A stretch of DNA of 64,000 nucleotides, from NCBI RefSeq assembly GCF_003143935.1, contig NZ_QFRX01000001.1, forward strand, positions 452,737 to 516,736, in the 5' to 3' direction. Positions 35,745 to 44,577 of the stretch are shown here, piece after piece (position 1 is the first letter of the stretch; each line of letters begins with the position of its first letter). Source of the DNA: Streptomyces sp. Act143. Its GTDB lineage: Bacteria > Actinomycetota > Actinomycetes > Streptomycetales > Streptomycetaceae. The notes under the pieces were generated by a model, which did no database searches, had not been told where the DNA came from, and worked only from the letters and a program-made list of their open reading frames with translations. The translations under genes and the position numbers were made by a program.

Positions 35745-36839
35745 TCAGTAGGCCTTGCCGAGGTCGCCCTTGGCGTTGTCCGCGGTGTAGGCGCCGTCCT
35801 CGATAACGATGTCCTGGGCGACTTCCTCGCCCTTGGTGAAGGTGTCCAGGGTCTGGAAGGCCAGCGGGCCGAAGCGCGGGTTGGACTCGATGACCCCGCT
35901 GATCCAGCCGTCCACGATGCCCTGGACCGCGTTCCGGGTGCCGTCGACCGTGACGATCCTGACGTCGCCGGCCTTCTTGCCCGCGCCCTTCAGCGCGGCG
36001 ACGGCGCCGAGGCCCATCTCGTCGTTCTCGGCGTAGATCCCCTTGATGCCGGGCTTGGACTGGATGAGCTGCTCGGTGACCTGCTGACCCTTCTCGCGGG
36101 CGAAGTCACCGGTCTGTTCGAAGACCACCTTCAGCCCAGGCGCCTTCTCCGCGATCCGGTCCTTGAAGCCCTTGGTGCGCTCGGTGGTGACGTTGTTGCC
36201 GGCCGCGCCGAGCAGGATCGCCACCTCGCCCTTGCCTCCGGTGGCCTCGATCATCTGGTCGGCGGCACGCTTGCCCTGCTCGACGAAGTCGGAGGCGATG
36301 AAGGAGACGTAGTCCTTGCAGGCGGTGGCGTTGATCTTGCGGTCGATGGTGACGATGGGGACCTTCTTGGCCGCGGCGGCCTGCAGGACCGGGTCCCAGC
36401 CGTCGGAGTTCAGGGGCGCGATGACCAGCAGGTCGACGCCCTTGGCGAGCAGGTCCTGCACATCGCTGATCTGCTTGGAGAACTGCGACTGGGCGTTGGC
36501 CGTCAGCAGTTTGACGCCGCGCTTGCTCGCCTCGTCCTTGATGGACTGCGTCTCGGCGATGCGGAACGGGTTGGCTTCCTTCTCCGACTGGGAGAAGCCG
36601 ACGGTGGCGTTCTCGAGGTCGAGCTTCTCGGCGCCGTAGGCGTCGATGGTGCAGGTCTCGGCGTCCGCTGCGGGTGAGGCGACCTTCTGTTCCGAGTCCG
36701 CGGCGGCCGAGGTGGCGGAGTCGTTCGACGCGTCGTCCTCCGACTTGGCGCAGGAGGTTGCGGTCAGTGCCACCGCCGCGGCCAGCGAGAGGAGAACTGG
36801 ACGGGCGAGGAGGCGACGGCGGTGTGTGGTGCGCTGCAT
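35745..36839 (-). CDS. Sugar ABC transporter substrate-binding lipoprotein (YtfQ-like)
   Basis: The likely start is ATG 36839 (364 residues); a long upstream extension in the same frame is not family-like and crosses the operator. A lipoprotein signal ends near TATSC (Cys at ~29). The mature protein is a periplasmic-binding fold with VGFSQSEKEANPFR, LVIAPLNSDGW, VTIDRKIN, GDFAREKGQQV and YAENDEMGLGA, which align by eye with E. coli YtfQ (galactofuranose-binding: VGFSQ, IAP..GW, DR.I, GDF.R.KG, YA.ND.M). This is the main evidence for a furanose ligand. It is the first gene of the operon, with an operator about 170 bp upstream. Confidence 0.92.
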   Translation of the reverse strand: MQRTTHRRRLLARPVLLSLAAAVALTATSCAKSEDDASNDSATSAAADSEQKVASPAADAETCTIDAYGAEKLDLENATVGFSQSEKEANPFRIAETQSIKDEASKRGVKLLTANAQSQFSKQISDVQDLLAKGVDLLVIAPLNSDGWDPVLQAAAAKKVPIVTIDRKINATACKDYVSFIASDFVEQGKRAADQMIEATGGKGEVAILLGAAGNNVTTERTKGFKDRIAEKAPGLKVVFEQTGDFAREKGQQVTEQLIQSKPGIKGIYAENDEMGLGAVAALKGAGKKAGDVRIVTVDGTRNAVQGIVDGWISGVIESNPRFGPLAFQTLDTFTKGEEVAQDIVIEDGAYTADNAKGDLGKAY

Positions 36840-37536
36840 GGTGACCCCGATCCGGGCGACGCTGAAGGGCAACTGGGCGGCGGTGAGCGAGCAGAGGCCG
36901 AGCACAAGTCGAGCAGGAACGTCGAGCAGAACATCGAGCAGAACGTCGAGCAGGGTGGCGCTTCTCCCCCGGCGGACGTGCTGTTCGACCCGCCGCACAG
37001 AGGTTTTTACATCGTTGGAAGGATGCTGTAAACCCCTTGTGCACACGCCGGCAGCCGAACGTCAGGCGCCGGTCGCATCGGAAGCCCGGGGCGGCACCGT
37101 TGAGAGACGGCGTCACGCCGCAAGCACGTGGCGGCACGGATACGGCCGCCACACGGCCCGTCGGTAGCCATAGACAACGCCCTTGCACAAAAGGTGAGTT
37201 GGGCACGACTGGAGAACCGGGCGCGCGGCCCGAACGGGCACGTTCCGCTGCGTACGGCCCCGCACCCACGCCCGAACGGCGTCAGTCGCGTCGAGGGAAC
37301 GCCCGGCTCAGGCACCTGCGAAGCACACCGGCAGCAGCGTCCACGCGCCCCGCCGCGAGCGCGTTCACACGCCACGCCTGGGACCTGCGGACCGCCACGA
37401 CGCGACACAGGACCACCGCGCAGGGCCAGTGCCCGGCGCACGCGGAATCCTCCACCGCCGGTGGCGAATCAGCCGCGCACGCCCCGCCCCGAGCCTTGCT
37501 GGCGACCTGCGCGAAGCCCGTCCGGGCGCCCGCGCA
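36840..37536. other. Gene-free regulatory stretch between lacI stop and transporter operon
   Basis: About 700 bp without a supportable gene; open frames on both strands look like shadows. The left part is the transporter promoter/leader with a LacI-type operator at 37006-37021. In 37040-37536 I see no recognisable feature. Confidence 0.6.
37006..37021. promoter_or_regulatory. LacI-type operator upstream of the sugar transporter operon
   Basis: TTTACATCGTTGGAAG (16 bp, central CG, 5 of 8 symmetric pairs) shares the core ACAwCGTT with the site before the lacI gene and, on the other strand, TTCCAACG with the site before the PA14-GH2 gene. It sits ~170 bp before the chosen start of the binding-protein gene. 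Confidence 0.6.
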
Positions 37537-38571
37537 TCACCCCTGCCGGCCCCCGCCCGGTACGGAGCGGCCCAGCGTGCTCTCCCGCTCGACCAGGCGG
37601 TAGTCCGCCCACACCCGGCGGGGTTCGGGTGGCGTCCCGCCGCCCAGGCGGGCCAGCACCGACTCGACCGCGAGCCGGCCGATGGCTTCCTTGTCCGGCG
37701 ACACGGAGGTGAGCGTCACCGCGCCGAACCGTCCCTCGACGACGTCGTCGAAGCCGACGACCGCGATGTCCTCGGGCACTCTCAGCCCGCGTTCGTGCAG
37801 CACGCGCATCGCACCGATGGCCATCGGGTCGTTGTAGGCGAAGACCGCGTCCGGACGTCGGCCCGACTCCAGGATGCGGGCCATGGCCGTCGCCCCGTCC
37901 ATGTGGCCCCAGCCGTCGGTGGCCGCGACCAGCCCCTCGTCGGCCGGGAGACCCGCGGCGGAGAGTTCCTCACGCCAGCCGCGGATGCGCAGTTGGGCGG
38001 GTTCGCTGCGTCCTCGCCGCGCACCGATGAACGCCACCTCGCGTCGCCCCAGGCCGACGAGGTGCCGTACCGCGGCGCGGGCGGCGGCGACGTTGTCGAT
38101 GGCGATGTGGTCGTACGGCAGGCCGTAGTCCCGTTCGCCGAGCAGCACCAGGGGGACGTTCTCCGTCCGGTCGCGCAGGTCCTCCGTCTCCAGCTCGATG
38201 GGGCTGAGGATGAGCCCGTCGATCACTCTCGCCCGGAAGCCCTGGCTGACCAGCACCTCCTGTTCACGCAGGCCGCCGGTGTGATCCAGCAGCACGATGT
38301 AGTCGTGCGCCGAGGCGGCGTCGATGACGGCCGCGGCGAGCTCGGCGAAATAGGGGTTGCCGAGTTCGGGCAGTGCGAGCGCGATGATGCCGGTGCGCCC
38401 TTTGCGCAGATGCCGAGCGGCGAGGTTGGGCTGGTAGCCGAGGGCGTCGATCGACTGCTGGACGCGCTCACGCATGGCCGGTGTGACATGCCGGTAGTTG
38501 TTCACCACGTTGGAGACGGTCTTGATCGAGACCCCAGCGTGCGCGGCAACGTCCTTGAGGCTGACCCGCAC
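37537..38571 (-). CDS. LacI-family regulator of the GH2/sugar transporter locus
   Basis: GTG start at 38571 (GAAGGGA upstream) gives 344 residues starting VRVSLKDVAAHAGVS; an ATG 87 nt further up would add an unlikely low-complexity leader. The N-terminal LacI helix-turn-helix (residues ~3-25) and hinge helix (NLAARHLRKG, ~50-60) are followed by a periplasmic-binding-like effector domain (~62-325). Position upstream of the transporter operon plus three matching operators, one at its own promoter, suggest autoregulation and repression of both GH2 genes and the transporter until the sugar is present. Confidence 0.9.
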   Translation of the reverse strand: MRVSLKDVAAHAGVSIKTVSNVVNNYRHVTPAMRERVQQSIDALGYQPNLAARHLRKGRTGIIALALPELGNPYFAELAAAVIDAASAHDYIVLLDHTGGLREQEVLVSQGFRARVIDGLILSPIELETEDLRDRTENVPLVLLGERDYGLPYDHIAIDNVAAARAAVRHLVGLGRREVAFIGARRGRSEPAQLRIRGWREELSAAGLPADEGLVAATDGWGHMDGATAMARILESGRRPDAVFAYNDPMAIGAMRVLHERGLRVPEDIAVVGFDDVVEGRFGAVTLTSVSPDKEAIGRLAVESVLARLGGGTPPEPRRVWADYRLVERESTLGRSVPGGGRQG

Positions 38572-38664
38572 GGCATTCCCTTCAACAGCGTCCCGGCCGG
38601 AAGCGGCCGGTGAGGATACGGAGTCTTCACCATGGGCCGTGCCTGAGTCCCCGCACATGAACTT

Positions 38665-38680
38665 TTACAACGTTATACAG
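38665..38680. promoter_or_regulatory. LacI-type operator upstream of the lacI gene (autoregulation)
   Basis: TTTACAACGTTATACA is a 16-bp imperfect palindrome with central CG (6 of 8 pairs). It lies about 95 bp before the GTG start at 38571. Confidence 0.65.
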
Positions 38681-38870
38681 GCATCGTCACGAGGCTGACA
38701 AGGACGCGGGCCATCGAGCGCTCCGAGGTTCGGGCGCTACGGCTTCGATCCCGCCGGTGCGGTCAGGAACCTCTCCGGGTGTGGTCGGGGGTGACGCGCG
38801 GCGGGGCGCGGGCCACCTCTGTCCTGTTTGTGTCTGCCGGTGTCCTGCCGGGGCTGCGCCGCTCCCCGTT

Positions 38871-39158
38871 CTACCGCGGGGACGGGGGCAGCGTGAACCG
38901 GAAGGCGCCCTGACCGGTGCCGAGTTGGAGCCAGAGATGGGCGGGCTGGGTGACGACACGGAGGGCGAGCTGCGCGCAGCCAGGGCAGCGGCCGGTGAGG
39001 CCGGGTTCGGGGCCGTAGACATGCAGTTCGCTCATCGAGGCCGGGGCGCGGCAGGTCGGGCACGTCCAGCGGGCCGTGGTGGGGTCGAGCGCGAAGAGCT
39101 GGGAGAGCGGCCCCGCCAGGCAGTTGCCGTCGAGGTGATGCGGAGGCGGCTGGTTCAT
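38871..39158 (-). CDS. DUF6510-like zinc-ribbon protein
   Basis: Encodes 95 residues with two CxxC knuckles, CPTC (~33-36) and CPGC (~58-61), spaced as in a small zinc ribbon. Start ATG 39158 has AGGAG nearby. This small family is usually found, as here, just after a ferredoxin-reductase-like gene and a molybdopterin oxidoreductase gene in actinobacteria, so it probably assists that redox pair. Its exact role is unknown. Confidence 0.8.
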   Translation of the reverse strand: MNQPPPHHLDGNCLAGPLSQLFALDPTTARWTCPTCRAPASMSELHVYGPEPGLTGRCPGCAQLALRVVTQPAHLWLQLGTGQGAFRFTLPPSPR

Positions 39159-39208
39159 GGGGTCTCCTGCTGTCGCGGGCGGAGGAGCGGTCGCACGGGT
39201 GAGTGCGG

Positions 39209-39943
39209 TCAGCCGAACCGTTCGGTACGGATGGTGCGGGGCGGGTGTCCCTGGGTCTGGAGGAGGTCGGCGGCGTGCTCGACGAATCCGGTGGGTCCGC
39301 AGATGTAACAGCGGGTGTCCGGTGACGTGGGCAGCCCCTTGAGGTCGTTCGGTGCGATACGGCCGGCCGGGCGGCTCTCGCCGGGGGGTGCCCGGCGGGT
39401 GTGGAGGACGCGGATCTCCTCGGTCCCGGCCGGGTCGGCGAGTTCCTCGGCGTACCAGAGCTCGTCGGGGCCGCGCACGGAACAGAGCAGCGCGCAGGGA
39501 TCACCGACCGGCCCCGCCGCACGCCGGGCGCGGACCATGGCCATCAGGGGGACGATGCCGCTGCCGCCGGCGACGAGGAGCAAAGGACCGCGGTCCTGCG
39601 GCGTCCACACGAACCAGCCGCCCAGCGGTCCCTTGACCTCGACCTCGGCACCGAGGGGAAGGACGTCGTTCAGATACGGGGAGACCTCTCCGCCGGGAGC
39701 CGTCTGGACGCCGAGTTCGACGGTGTCGCCGTCGGCGGGCGCCGCCAGGGAGTAGCTCCGGACGGCCCGGTAGCCGTCGTCGGCGGTCAGGCGCACATCG
39801 AGGTGCTGACCCGGCAGATGGCCGGACCAGCCAGGCACGTCGAAGCGGAGGGTGCGGCCGGTCGCCGTCCGGTCCTCCCGCGCGGTCAGCCGGGCCCTGC
39901 GCCAGCCGGCCCCGGGGCTCGGACCGGGTGTCGGGGCACTCAT
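39209..39943 (-). CDS. FAD/NAD(P)-binding oxidoreductase (ferredoxin reductase family)
   Basis: ATG at 39943 overlaps the stop of the upstream oxidoreductase gene (TGATG), giving 244 residues. The FAD-binding barrel contains RSYSLAAP (the RxYS flavin motif) and GPLGGWFVW, then the NAD(P) domain has AGGSGIVPLM (nucleotide loop) and CYICGPTGFVE (the CGP motif near the nicotinamide). It has no ferredoxin domain. It probably passes electrons between NAD(P)H and the molybdopterin protein encoded just upstream. Confidence 0.92.
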   Translation of the reverse strand: MSAPTPGPSPGAGWRRARLTAREDRTATGRTLRFDVPGWSGHLPGQHLDVRLTADDGYRAVRSYSLAAPADGDTVELGVQTAPGGEVSPYLNDVLPLGAEVEVKGPLGGWFVWTPQDRGPLLLVAGGSGIVPLMAMVRARRAAGPVGDPCALLCSVRGPDELWYAEELADPAGTEEIRVLHTRRAPPGESRPAGRIAPNDLKGLPTSPDTRCYICGPTGFVEHAADLLQTQGHPPRTIRTERFG

Positions 39944-40545
39944 CAGTCGCTCCGGTAGCGCTGCTCGCGCCAGGGGTCGCCGTAGTCGTGGTAGCCGGCC
40001 GCCTCCCAGAAGCCCGGCTCGTTGGCGGGCGTGAACCGCAGACGCCTGACCCACTTGGCCGACTTCCAGAGGTACAGGTGCGGGACCAGAAGCCGGGCGG
40101 GGCCGCCGTGGTCGGGCGACAGCGGACAGCCGTCGAAGGAATGGACCAGCCAGGCCTTGCCTCCGGTGATGTCCGCCCGGGGCAGGTTGGTGGTGTAGCC
40201 GTCGAAGGACTCCGCGACGACGAAGCCGGCGGCTGTCTCCATGGCGTCGGTGAAGACGTCGAGGGAGACGCCCTGCCACCGGGTGTCGAACTTGGACCAG
40301 CGGGTCACGCAGTGGATGTCGACGACCGGGTGCTCCTGCGGCAGTGCCGTCATCTCGTCCCATGTCCAGCTGCGGCTCTCACCGGTGTCGCTGGTGACGG
40401 TGAAGGACCAGCGGTCCGTGGGCACGTGGGGGGTGGGACCGGCGGTCAGCACCGGGAAGGACTCCGTGGGGTACTGGCCCGGGGGCAGCCGCTCTATGAG
40501 GCTTCGGTCGCTGCGGCCGTGGAAACCGGGCGACAGACTGGCCAT
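39943..40545 (-). CDS. Sulfite-oxidase-like molybdopterin oxidoreductase
   Basis: Encodes 200 residues, the catalytic SUOX-type core only, without the C-terminal dimerisation domain. The likely Mo-ligating cysteine is in HCVTRWSK (~94-101). WQGVSLDVF, YTTNLPRAD and GGPARLLVPHLYLWKSAKWV are typical of this fold. No signal peptide, so cytoplasmic. Coupled by overlap to the FAD reductase gene; the pair looks like a small reductase system. Substrate unknown. Confidence 0.9.
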   Translation of the reverse strand: MASLSPGFHGRSDRSLIERLPPGQYPTESFPVLTAGPTPHVPTDRWSFTVTSDTGESRSWTWDEMTALPQEHPVVDIHCVTRWSKFDTRWQGVSLDVFTDAMETAAGFVVAESFDGYTTNLPRADITGGKAWLVHSFDGCPLSPDHGGPARLLVPHLYLWKSAKWVRRLRFTPANEPGFWEAAGYHDYGDPWREQRYRSD

Positions 40546-40663
40546 CGGGACTCATCCTCCCGTTCGAGGTCGGCCTCTGCCCGCTCATGGCCGAGGCCGT
40601 GTCGAGCGTGGGTGTCAAGGGCCTGGCCGCAAGGGCGCGGTTGCCGACAAGGCGTGGTGACGG

Positions 40664-41641
40664 TCAGCCGTCGTGCAGGGCCGTCCGCAGGGCGTCGACG
40701 GCGAGCTTGCGGGCGACGTTCGCCGCGCGGGTGTCACGGAGGCTGTCGAGGAGCAGGAAGTCGTGGACCATGCCGGCGACGCGGACGGAGGTGACGTCGA
40801 CGCCGGCCTCACGCAGCTTGTTGGCGTACTTCTCGCCCTCGTCGCGCAGGACGTCGGCCTCGTCGGTGATGACCAGCGTGGTGGGCAGGCCCCGGAGTTG
40901 GTCGAGGGTCGACCGCAGGGGTGCGGCATAGTGCTGCTTCCGCTCGGCAGGGTCGTCGGTGTAGGCGTCCCAGAACCACTTCATGCCGTCGCGGGTGAGG
41001 TAGTAGCCCTCCGCGAACTGGACGTACGACGGCGTGTCGAAATCGGCGTCGGTCACCGGGTAGAGCAGGACCTGCGCCTTGAGGTCGAGGCCGTCCTCGC
41101 GCTCCTGGTTCATCAGCGCGAAGACGGTGGACATGCACCCGCCGACGGACTCACCGGTGACCGCCACCCGCGAGGTGTCCATTCCGTGGTCGGCGCCGCT
41201 CTTCCGCACCCACTGGCCCACCGCGTAGTTCTGCTCGATCTGCGTCGGGTACTTCGCCTCCGGCGCGCGGTCGTACACCGGGAACACCCCCACGGCGCCG
41301 GCCCCGACGACGAGTTCGCGGAAGAGACGGTCGTGGGTCTTGTCGTCGCCGAAGACCCACCCCGCGCCGTGGATGTAGAAGACCACCGGCAGCGGGCCGG
41401 CGGCGCCCTTCGGGCGGATGACGCGGGTGCGGACCGTGCCCCACTCACCGGCGTCGACGTCCACCCACTCCTCGTCGACCTCCGGCCGGGGCACACCCTC
41501 ACCGCTCTGCAGACCGGCGAGGATCTCACGGCCCTGCTCCGGCGGAACCTCGTAGATCCGGGGGTGCGGGTCGGTGGCCTCGGCCAGTTCCTTCGCGGCG
41601 GGCTCGAGGTACGGCGTGACGGGCGGGGGCAGCTGGGTCAT
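40664..41641 (-). CDS. Alpha/beta hydrolase, HSL-type esterase
   Basis: Start ATG 41641 (GGAG 6 nt upstream) gives 325 residues. The oxyanion motif HGAGW is at 91-95, the nucleophile Ser165 in GESVGG, catalytic Asp263 in ADVLRDEG and His293 in VHDF. This is the hormone-sensitive-lipase family, which hydrolyses short-chain esters. No signal peptide was seen. It stands alone, followed by a ~120-bp gap to the oxidoreductase set. Confidence 0.92.
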   Translation of the reverse strand: MTQLPPPVTPYLEPAAKELAEATDPHPRIYEVPPEQGREILAGLQSGEGVPRPEVDEEWVDVDAGEWGTVRTRVIRPKGAAGPLPVVFYIHGAGWVFGDDKTHDRLFRELVVGAGAVGVFPVYDRAPEAKYPTQIEQNYAVGQWVRKSGADHGMDTSRVAVTGESVGGCMSTVFALMNQEREDGLDLKAQVLLYPVTDADFDTPSYVQFAEGYYLTRDGMKWFWDAYTDDPAERKQHYAAPLRSTLDQLRGLPTTLVITDEADVLRDEGEKYANKLREAGVDVTSVRVAGMVHDFLLLDSLRDTRAANVARKLAVDALRTALHDG

Positions 41642-41849
41642 GTGCACTCCGGTGTGTGGGCGCCTCAGGACGAGGCACGATCCCCCCTGGAAACATCCCC
41701 GGACTCCATGTTCCCTGCTGCGCACGACGGCGCAAACGGGAGGCCCGGGACGCCGGGCCGGCGCATCGCATGCTGCGGACGGGCTCTCAGCGAGCGGAGG
41801 GAGCCTGACCAGCCCGCACAGCCTGCGCGCGACGCGCGCTCGGTGGAGG

Positions 41850-42446
41850 TCAGCGGGCGATGGACACCGCGAACGGTGTGAATCCGGCGGCGCGGATGAC
41901 GTGCGGCACGAACAGGACCGCCGCCTCGGTGGCCCGCGCCGTTTCGATTCCGCCGAGGTCGGTGATCCACTCCGGCTGCCAGCCGAGGTCCGCGAGCAGC
42001 CCGCGCACGACCTGCTTGGCCTCCGCGTCGTCACCCGAGAGGAAAGCGGTCGGCGGGTGCGTGAGCGCCCCGGGGCCGGTCATCACGGTGTGCAGCATCG
42101 TGTTGAGGGTCTTCACCACGGCCGTGCCGGGCAGCGCTCGTTGCAGCAACTCCCCGAGGCTCGAACCGGGGTGGAGCAGTGCGGCGGGCAGGCCGTCCGG
42201 GCCCTGGACGGTGGCGTTGGAGACATCCAGGAGGATCTTGCCGTGCAGCGCCTCGCGCAGCGCGGAGAGCCGCTCCAACGAGCTGTCGCCCGGAGTGGCG
42301 TTGATGACGACGCGGGCGGTGCGGACGGCGTCGGCGGCAGCGTCCGGCGAGCGGTCCGCCACGCGCACGGCATGGCCGGCCCGGGTGAGGGCGGTGGCCA
42401 GTGTGCCGCCGACGCGGCCGTTGCCGAGAACGGTGATCCCGGTCAT
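41850..42446 (-). CDS. NADPH-dependent F420 reductase-like (NAD-binding) protein
   Basis: Start ATG 42446 with AGGAG 5 nt upstream gives 198 residues. The N-terminus has a Rossmann loop (VLGNGRVGGTLA), then VVINATPGDSS and a TLNTMLHTVM segment, as in F420-dependent NADP reductase-type proteins (Npd/YrpG group). It probably reduces or oxidises a small metabolite or F420 with NADP(H). It lies directly downstream of the inositol-monophosphatase-like gene, on the same strand. Confidence 0.85.
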   Translation of the reverse strand: MTGITVLGNGRVGGTLATALTRAGHAVRVADRSPDAAADAVRTARVVINATPGDSSLERLSALREALHGKILLDVSNATVQGPDGLPAALLHPGSSLGELLQRALPGTAVVKTLNTMLHTVMTGPGALTHPPTAFLSGDDAEAKQVVRGLLADLGWQPEWITDLGGIETARATEAAVLFVPHVIRAAGFTPFAVSIAR

Positions 42447-42510
42447 GAGGACTCCTGAAGGGTTGCGGGGTGTCGGGAGGTTGGAGGGCTGGAGGGGGTG
42501 CGGGCGCGGG

Positions 42511-43395
42511 TCAGCGGGAGAGGGCGGTGACGGCTTCGGCGTGCACCCCGGGTGCGGCGGCCAGGAAGCTGTCGTTGTCCGGGGTCCAGGGACGCCCTTC
42601 GGCATCCGAGAGGCGTCCTCCGGCCTCGGTGACGAGCAGCGCCCCGGGCAGCAGGTCGGCGCGTGCTCCGGCGTACTGCCAGAAGGCGTCGATCCGGCCG
42701 GCGGCCAGGTTCAGCAGGTGCAGGGTGGCCGGCACCGAGGTGCGCACGACGAGTGCGGCGCGCAGCATCTCGGTGATCGCGGAGCCGCTGCGTCGAACGA
42801 CCTCGTCGTCCTCGTCCGGCCTGGCCTGGCTGGTGGCCACGATGCCGAGACCGAGGTCGGTCGTCCTGGACACGCTCAGGGAGCGCCCGTCGAGCCAGGC
42901 CCCGGCGCCGGCGCGCGCGGTGTAGGTCTCCCCGGTGAGCGGCACGTGGACCGCGGTGAGGACGGGCCGGTTGTCCCGCACCAGGGTGGCGGTCACCGCC
43001 CAGTCGGCCAGGGCATGGAGGTGGTTGACGTTGCCCTCTGCCGGGTCCACGACCCACCACTCGCCGGGCGGCAGCGCGCCTCCCGCGAGTTCCTCCGCCA
43101 CCCAGCGCGCCTCGGGCCGCAGGTCGGTGAGGCGGGGGCGCAGGATGTCGAGGGCCGTCGCGTCGTTGGCGGCGAGCGCCCGCATCAGCTCGTCGCGGCT
43201 GCCGTAGGCCACGACCTCACCGAATCGCTCCAGCAGCGCGGCGCCGGCCGCGCGAACGGCGAGCGCGGTGCCGGTCAGCAGGTCGGCGTCGGAGGCGCTG
43301 TCGACGGTGAGGCCGAGGGACTTGGAGGCGCTGTCGACGGCGGGGCCGAGGGTCTCGGAGGCGATGCGGAAGGTGCTCCGGCTGGTTTTGGACAT
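42511..43395 (-). CDS. Inositol-monophosphatase-like protein with altered metal-binding motif
   Basis: Start ATG 43395 (AGGAG 8 nt upstream) gives 294 residues. The family fold is evident: EE at 101-102, WVVDPAEGNVN (115-125) in place of WxxDPIDGTxN, and ADLLPGALLVTEAGG near the end in place of WDxAAGxLIxxEAGG. The second Asp of DPxDG is Glu120 and Thr is Asn122, so metal binding or substrate could be changed. The first ~50 residues are an unusual extension with a repeated DSAS motif. It is transcribed away from the LysR gene, which may regulate it. Confidence 0.85.
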   Translation of the reverse strand: MSKTSRSTFRIASETLGPAVDSASKSLGLTVDSASDADLLTGTALAVRAAGAALLERFGEVVAYGSRDELMRALAANDATALDILRPRLTDLRPEARWVAEELAGGALPPGEWWVVDPAEGNVNHLHALADWAVTATLVRDNRPVLTAVHVPLTGETYTARAGAGAWLDGRSLSVSRTTDLGLGIVATSQARPDEDDEVVRRSGSAITEMLRAALVVRTSVPATLHLLNLAAGRIDAFWQYAGARADLLPGALLVTEAGGRLSDAEGRPWTPDNDSFLAAAPGVHAEAVTALSR

Positions 43396-43528
43396 GGCTG
43401 TGCTCCTGTCTGTGCAGGGGTGGAGGTGGATCGGGCCGCCACCGTGACCGGGGCCGACCCGCATCTCGACCGTAGGGGGCCCGACACCTGACCTCAAGTG
43501 CATGTAAAGCACGCCTAGGATGACTGGC

Positions 43529-44443
43529 ATGCAACTGGACCTGAACCTCCTCGCGGCCCTCGACGCCCTGCTGGAGGAAGGCAGCGTCGCCGGAGCCGCC
43601 GCGCGCCTGCACGTGACCGCACCCGCGATGAGCCGCAGTCTGGGCCGTCTCCGGCGCACGACCGGAGACGAGATCCTGGTCCGCACCGGACGCACCATGA
43701 CTCCCACGCCCTACGCCCTCGCGGTCCGGGGACAGGTGCACGAACTGCTCCAGCAGGTACAGGGCGTGCTGGCTCCCAGCCGCGCACTCGACCTCGCGAC
43801 CCTGGACCGCACCTTCACGCTGCGCTGGCACGACGCCCTGGTCGCTCGCAGCGGCCCGGCGCTCCTGGCGGCTGTGCGCGGGCAGGCGCCGGGCGTGCGG
43901 TTGCGTTTCCTCGCCGAATCCCATGTGGACACACCGGAGTTGAGGCGGGGCGAGGTCGACCTGGCCGCCAACGCCGAGCGGCCGACCGCATCCGAGATCC
44001 ACGCCGAGCGAGTGGGCGGGTCCCGGTACGTCGTCGCGGTGCGGCGGGACCATCCGCTGACCCGCGAAGCCGCTCTCACCGCGGTCGCCTATGCCGGTGC
44101 CGCGCACCTCTCCGTCTCGCGGCGCGGGAATCTCGCCAACGCCCTCGACGCGGCACTCACCCGGCTCGGCCTGGCCAGACGGGTGGTGGCGACCGTACCG
44201 ACCGAGGGGGCCGCGCTGGAATTCGTACGCGAATCCGATCTCCTCGTCACCGTGCCGGAGTCCACCACGCGCCCGGTGGCGGAGCGGCTGGAGCTGGCCC
44301 TGCTCCCGCTGCCGCTCGATCTGCCGACCGCGACGGTGTACCTGTCATGGCATCAGCGCTACGACACCGACCCGGCCCACGCGTGGCTCCGCGAACTCGC
44401 CCGCGCCGCGCTGGCCGACGCGGGGAGCGAACGGGATCGCTGA
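43529..44443 (+). CDS. LysR-family transcriptional regulator
   Basis: Start ATG 43529 is preferred over ATG 43520 because AGGA overlaps the first ATG and lies 8 nt before the second; 304 residues. The N-terminal winged helix (LNLLAALDALLEEGSVAGAAARL, split at ~20 residues) is followed by a LysR effector domain (~90-300) with LRFLAESHVDTPELRRGEVDLA. It is divergent from the IMPase-like/F420-reductase-like genes across ~130 bp, the usual arrangement for a LysR protein and its target. Confidence 0.92.
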   Translation: MQLDLNLLAALDALLEEGSVAGAAARLHVTAPAMSRSLGRLRRTTGDEILVRTGRTMTPTPYALAVRGQVHELLQQVQGVLAPSRALDLATLDRTFTLRWHDALVARSGPALLAAVRGQAPGVRLRFLAESHVDTPELRRGEVDLAANAERPTASEIHAERVGGSRYVVAVRRDHPLTREAALTAVAYAGAAHLSVSRRGNLANALDAALTRLGLARRVVATVPTEGAALEFVRESDLLVTVPESTTRPVAERLELALLPLPLDLPTATVYLSWHQRYDTDPAHAWLRELARAALADAGSERDR

Positions 44444-44505
44444 AGCCCCCGTACTCGACTCCCACAGCCAGTCGGAGTGGTCGTCGACCGGTGTCGGGCG
44501 AGGCC

Positions 44506-44543
44506 GTCTGCCGGGACACCGCGGCTCGCGGGTCCCGGCAGAC
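44506..44543. terminator. Bidirectional terminator hairpin between lysR and the discoidin gene
   Basis: GTCTGCCGGGAC (44506-44517) pairs perfectly with GTCCCGGCAGAC (44532-44543) around a 14-nt loop, between two convergent genes. Confidence 0.8.
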
Positions 44544-44577
44544 AGTCAGGGGCGCAAGGCGCCACCCGTTCCTCCGG

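Noticed and set aside
36840..36962. Upstream extension of the SBP frame containing VLLDV repeats
   Set aside because: It precedes a clear lipoprotein signal and would run through the promoter/operator region; the extension is not family-like.
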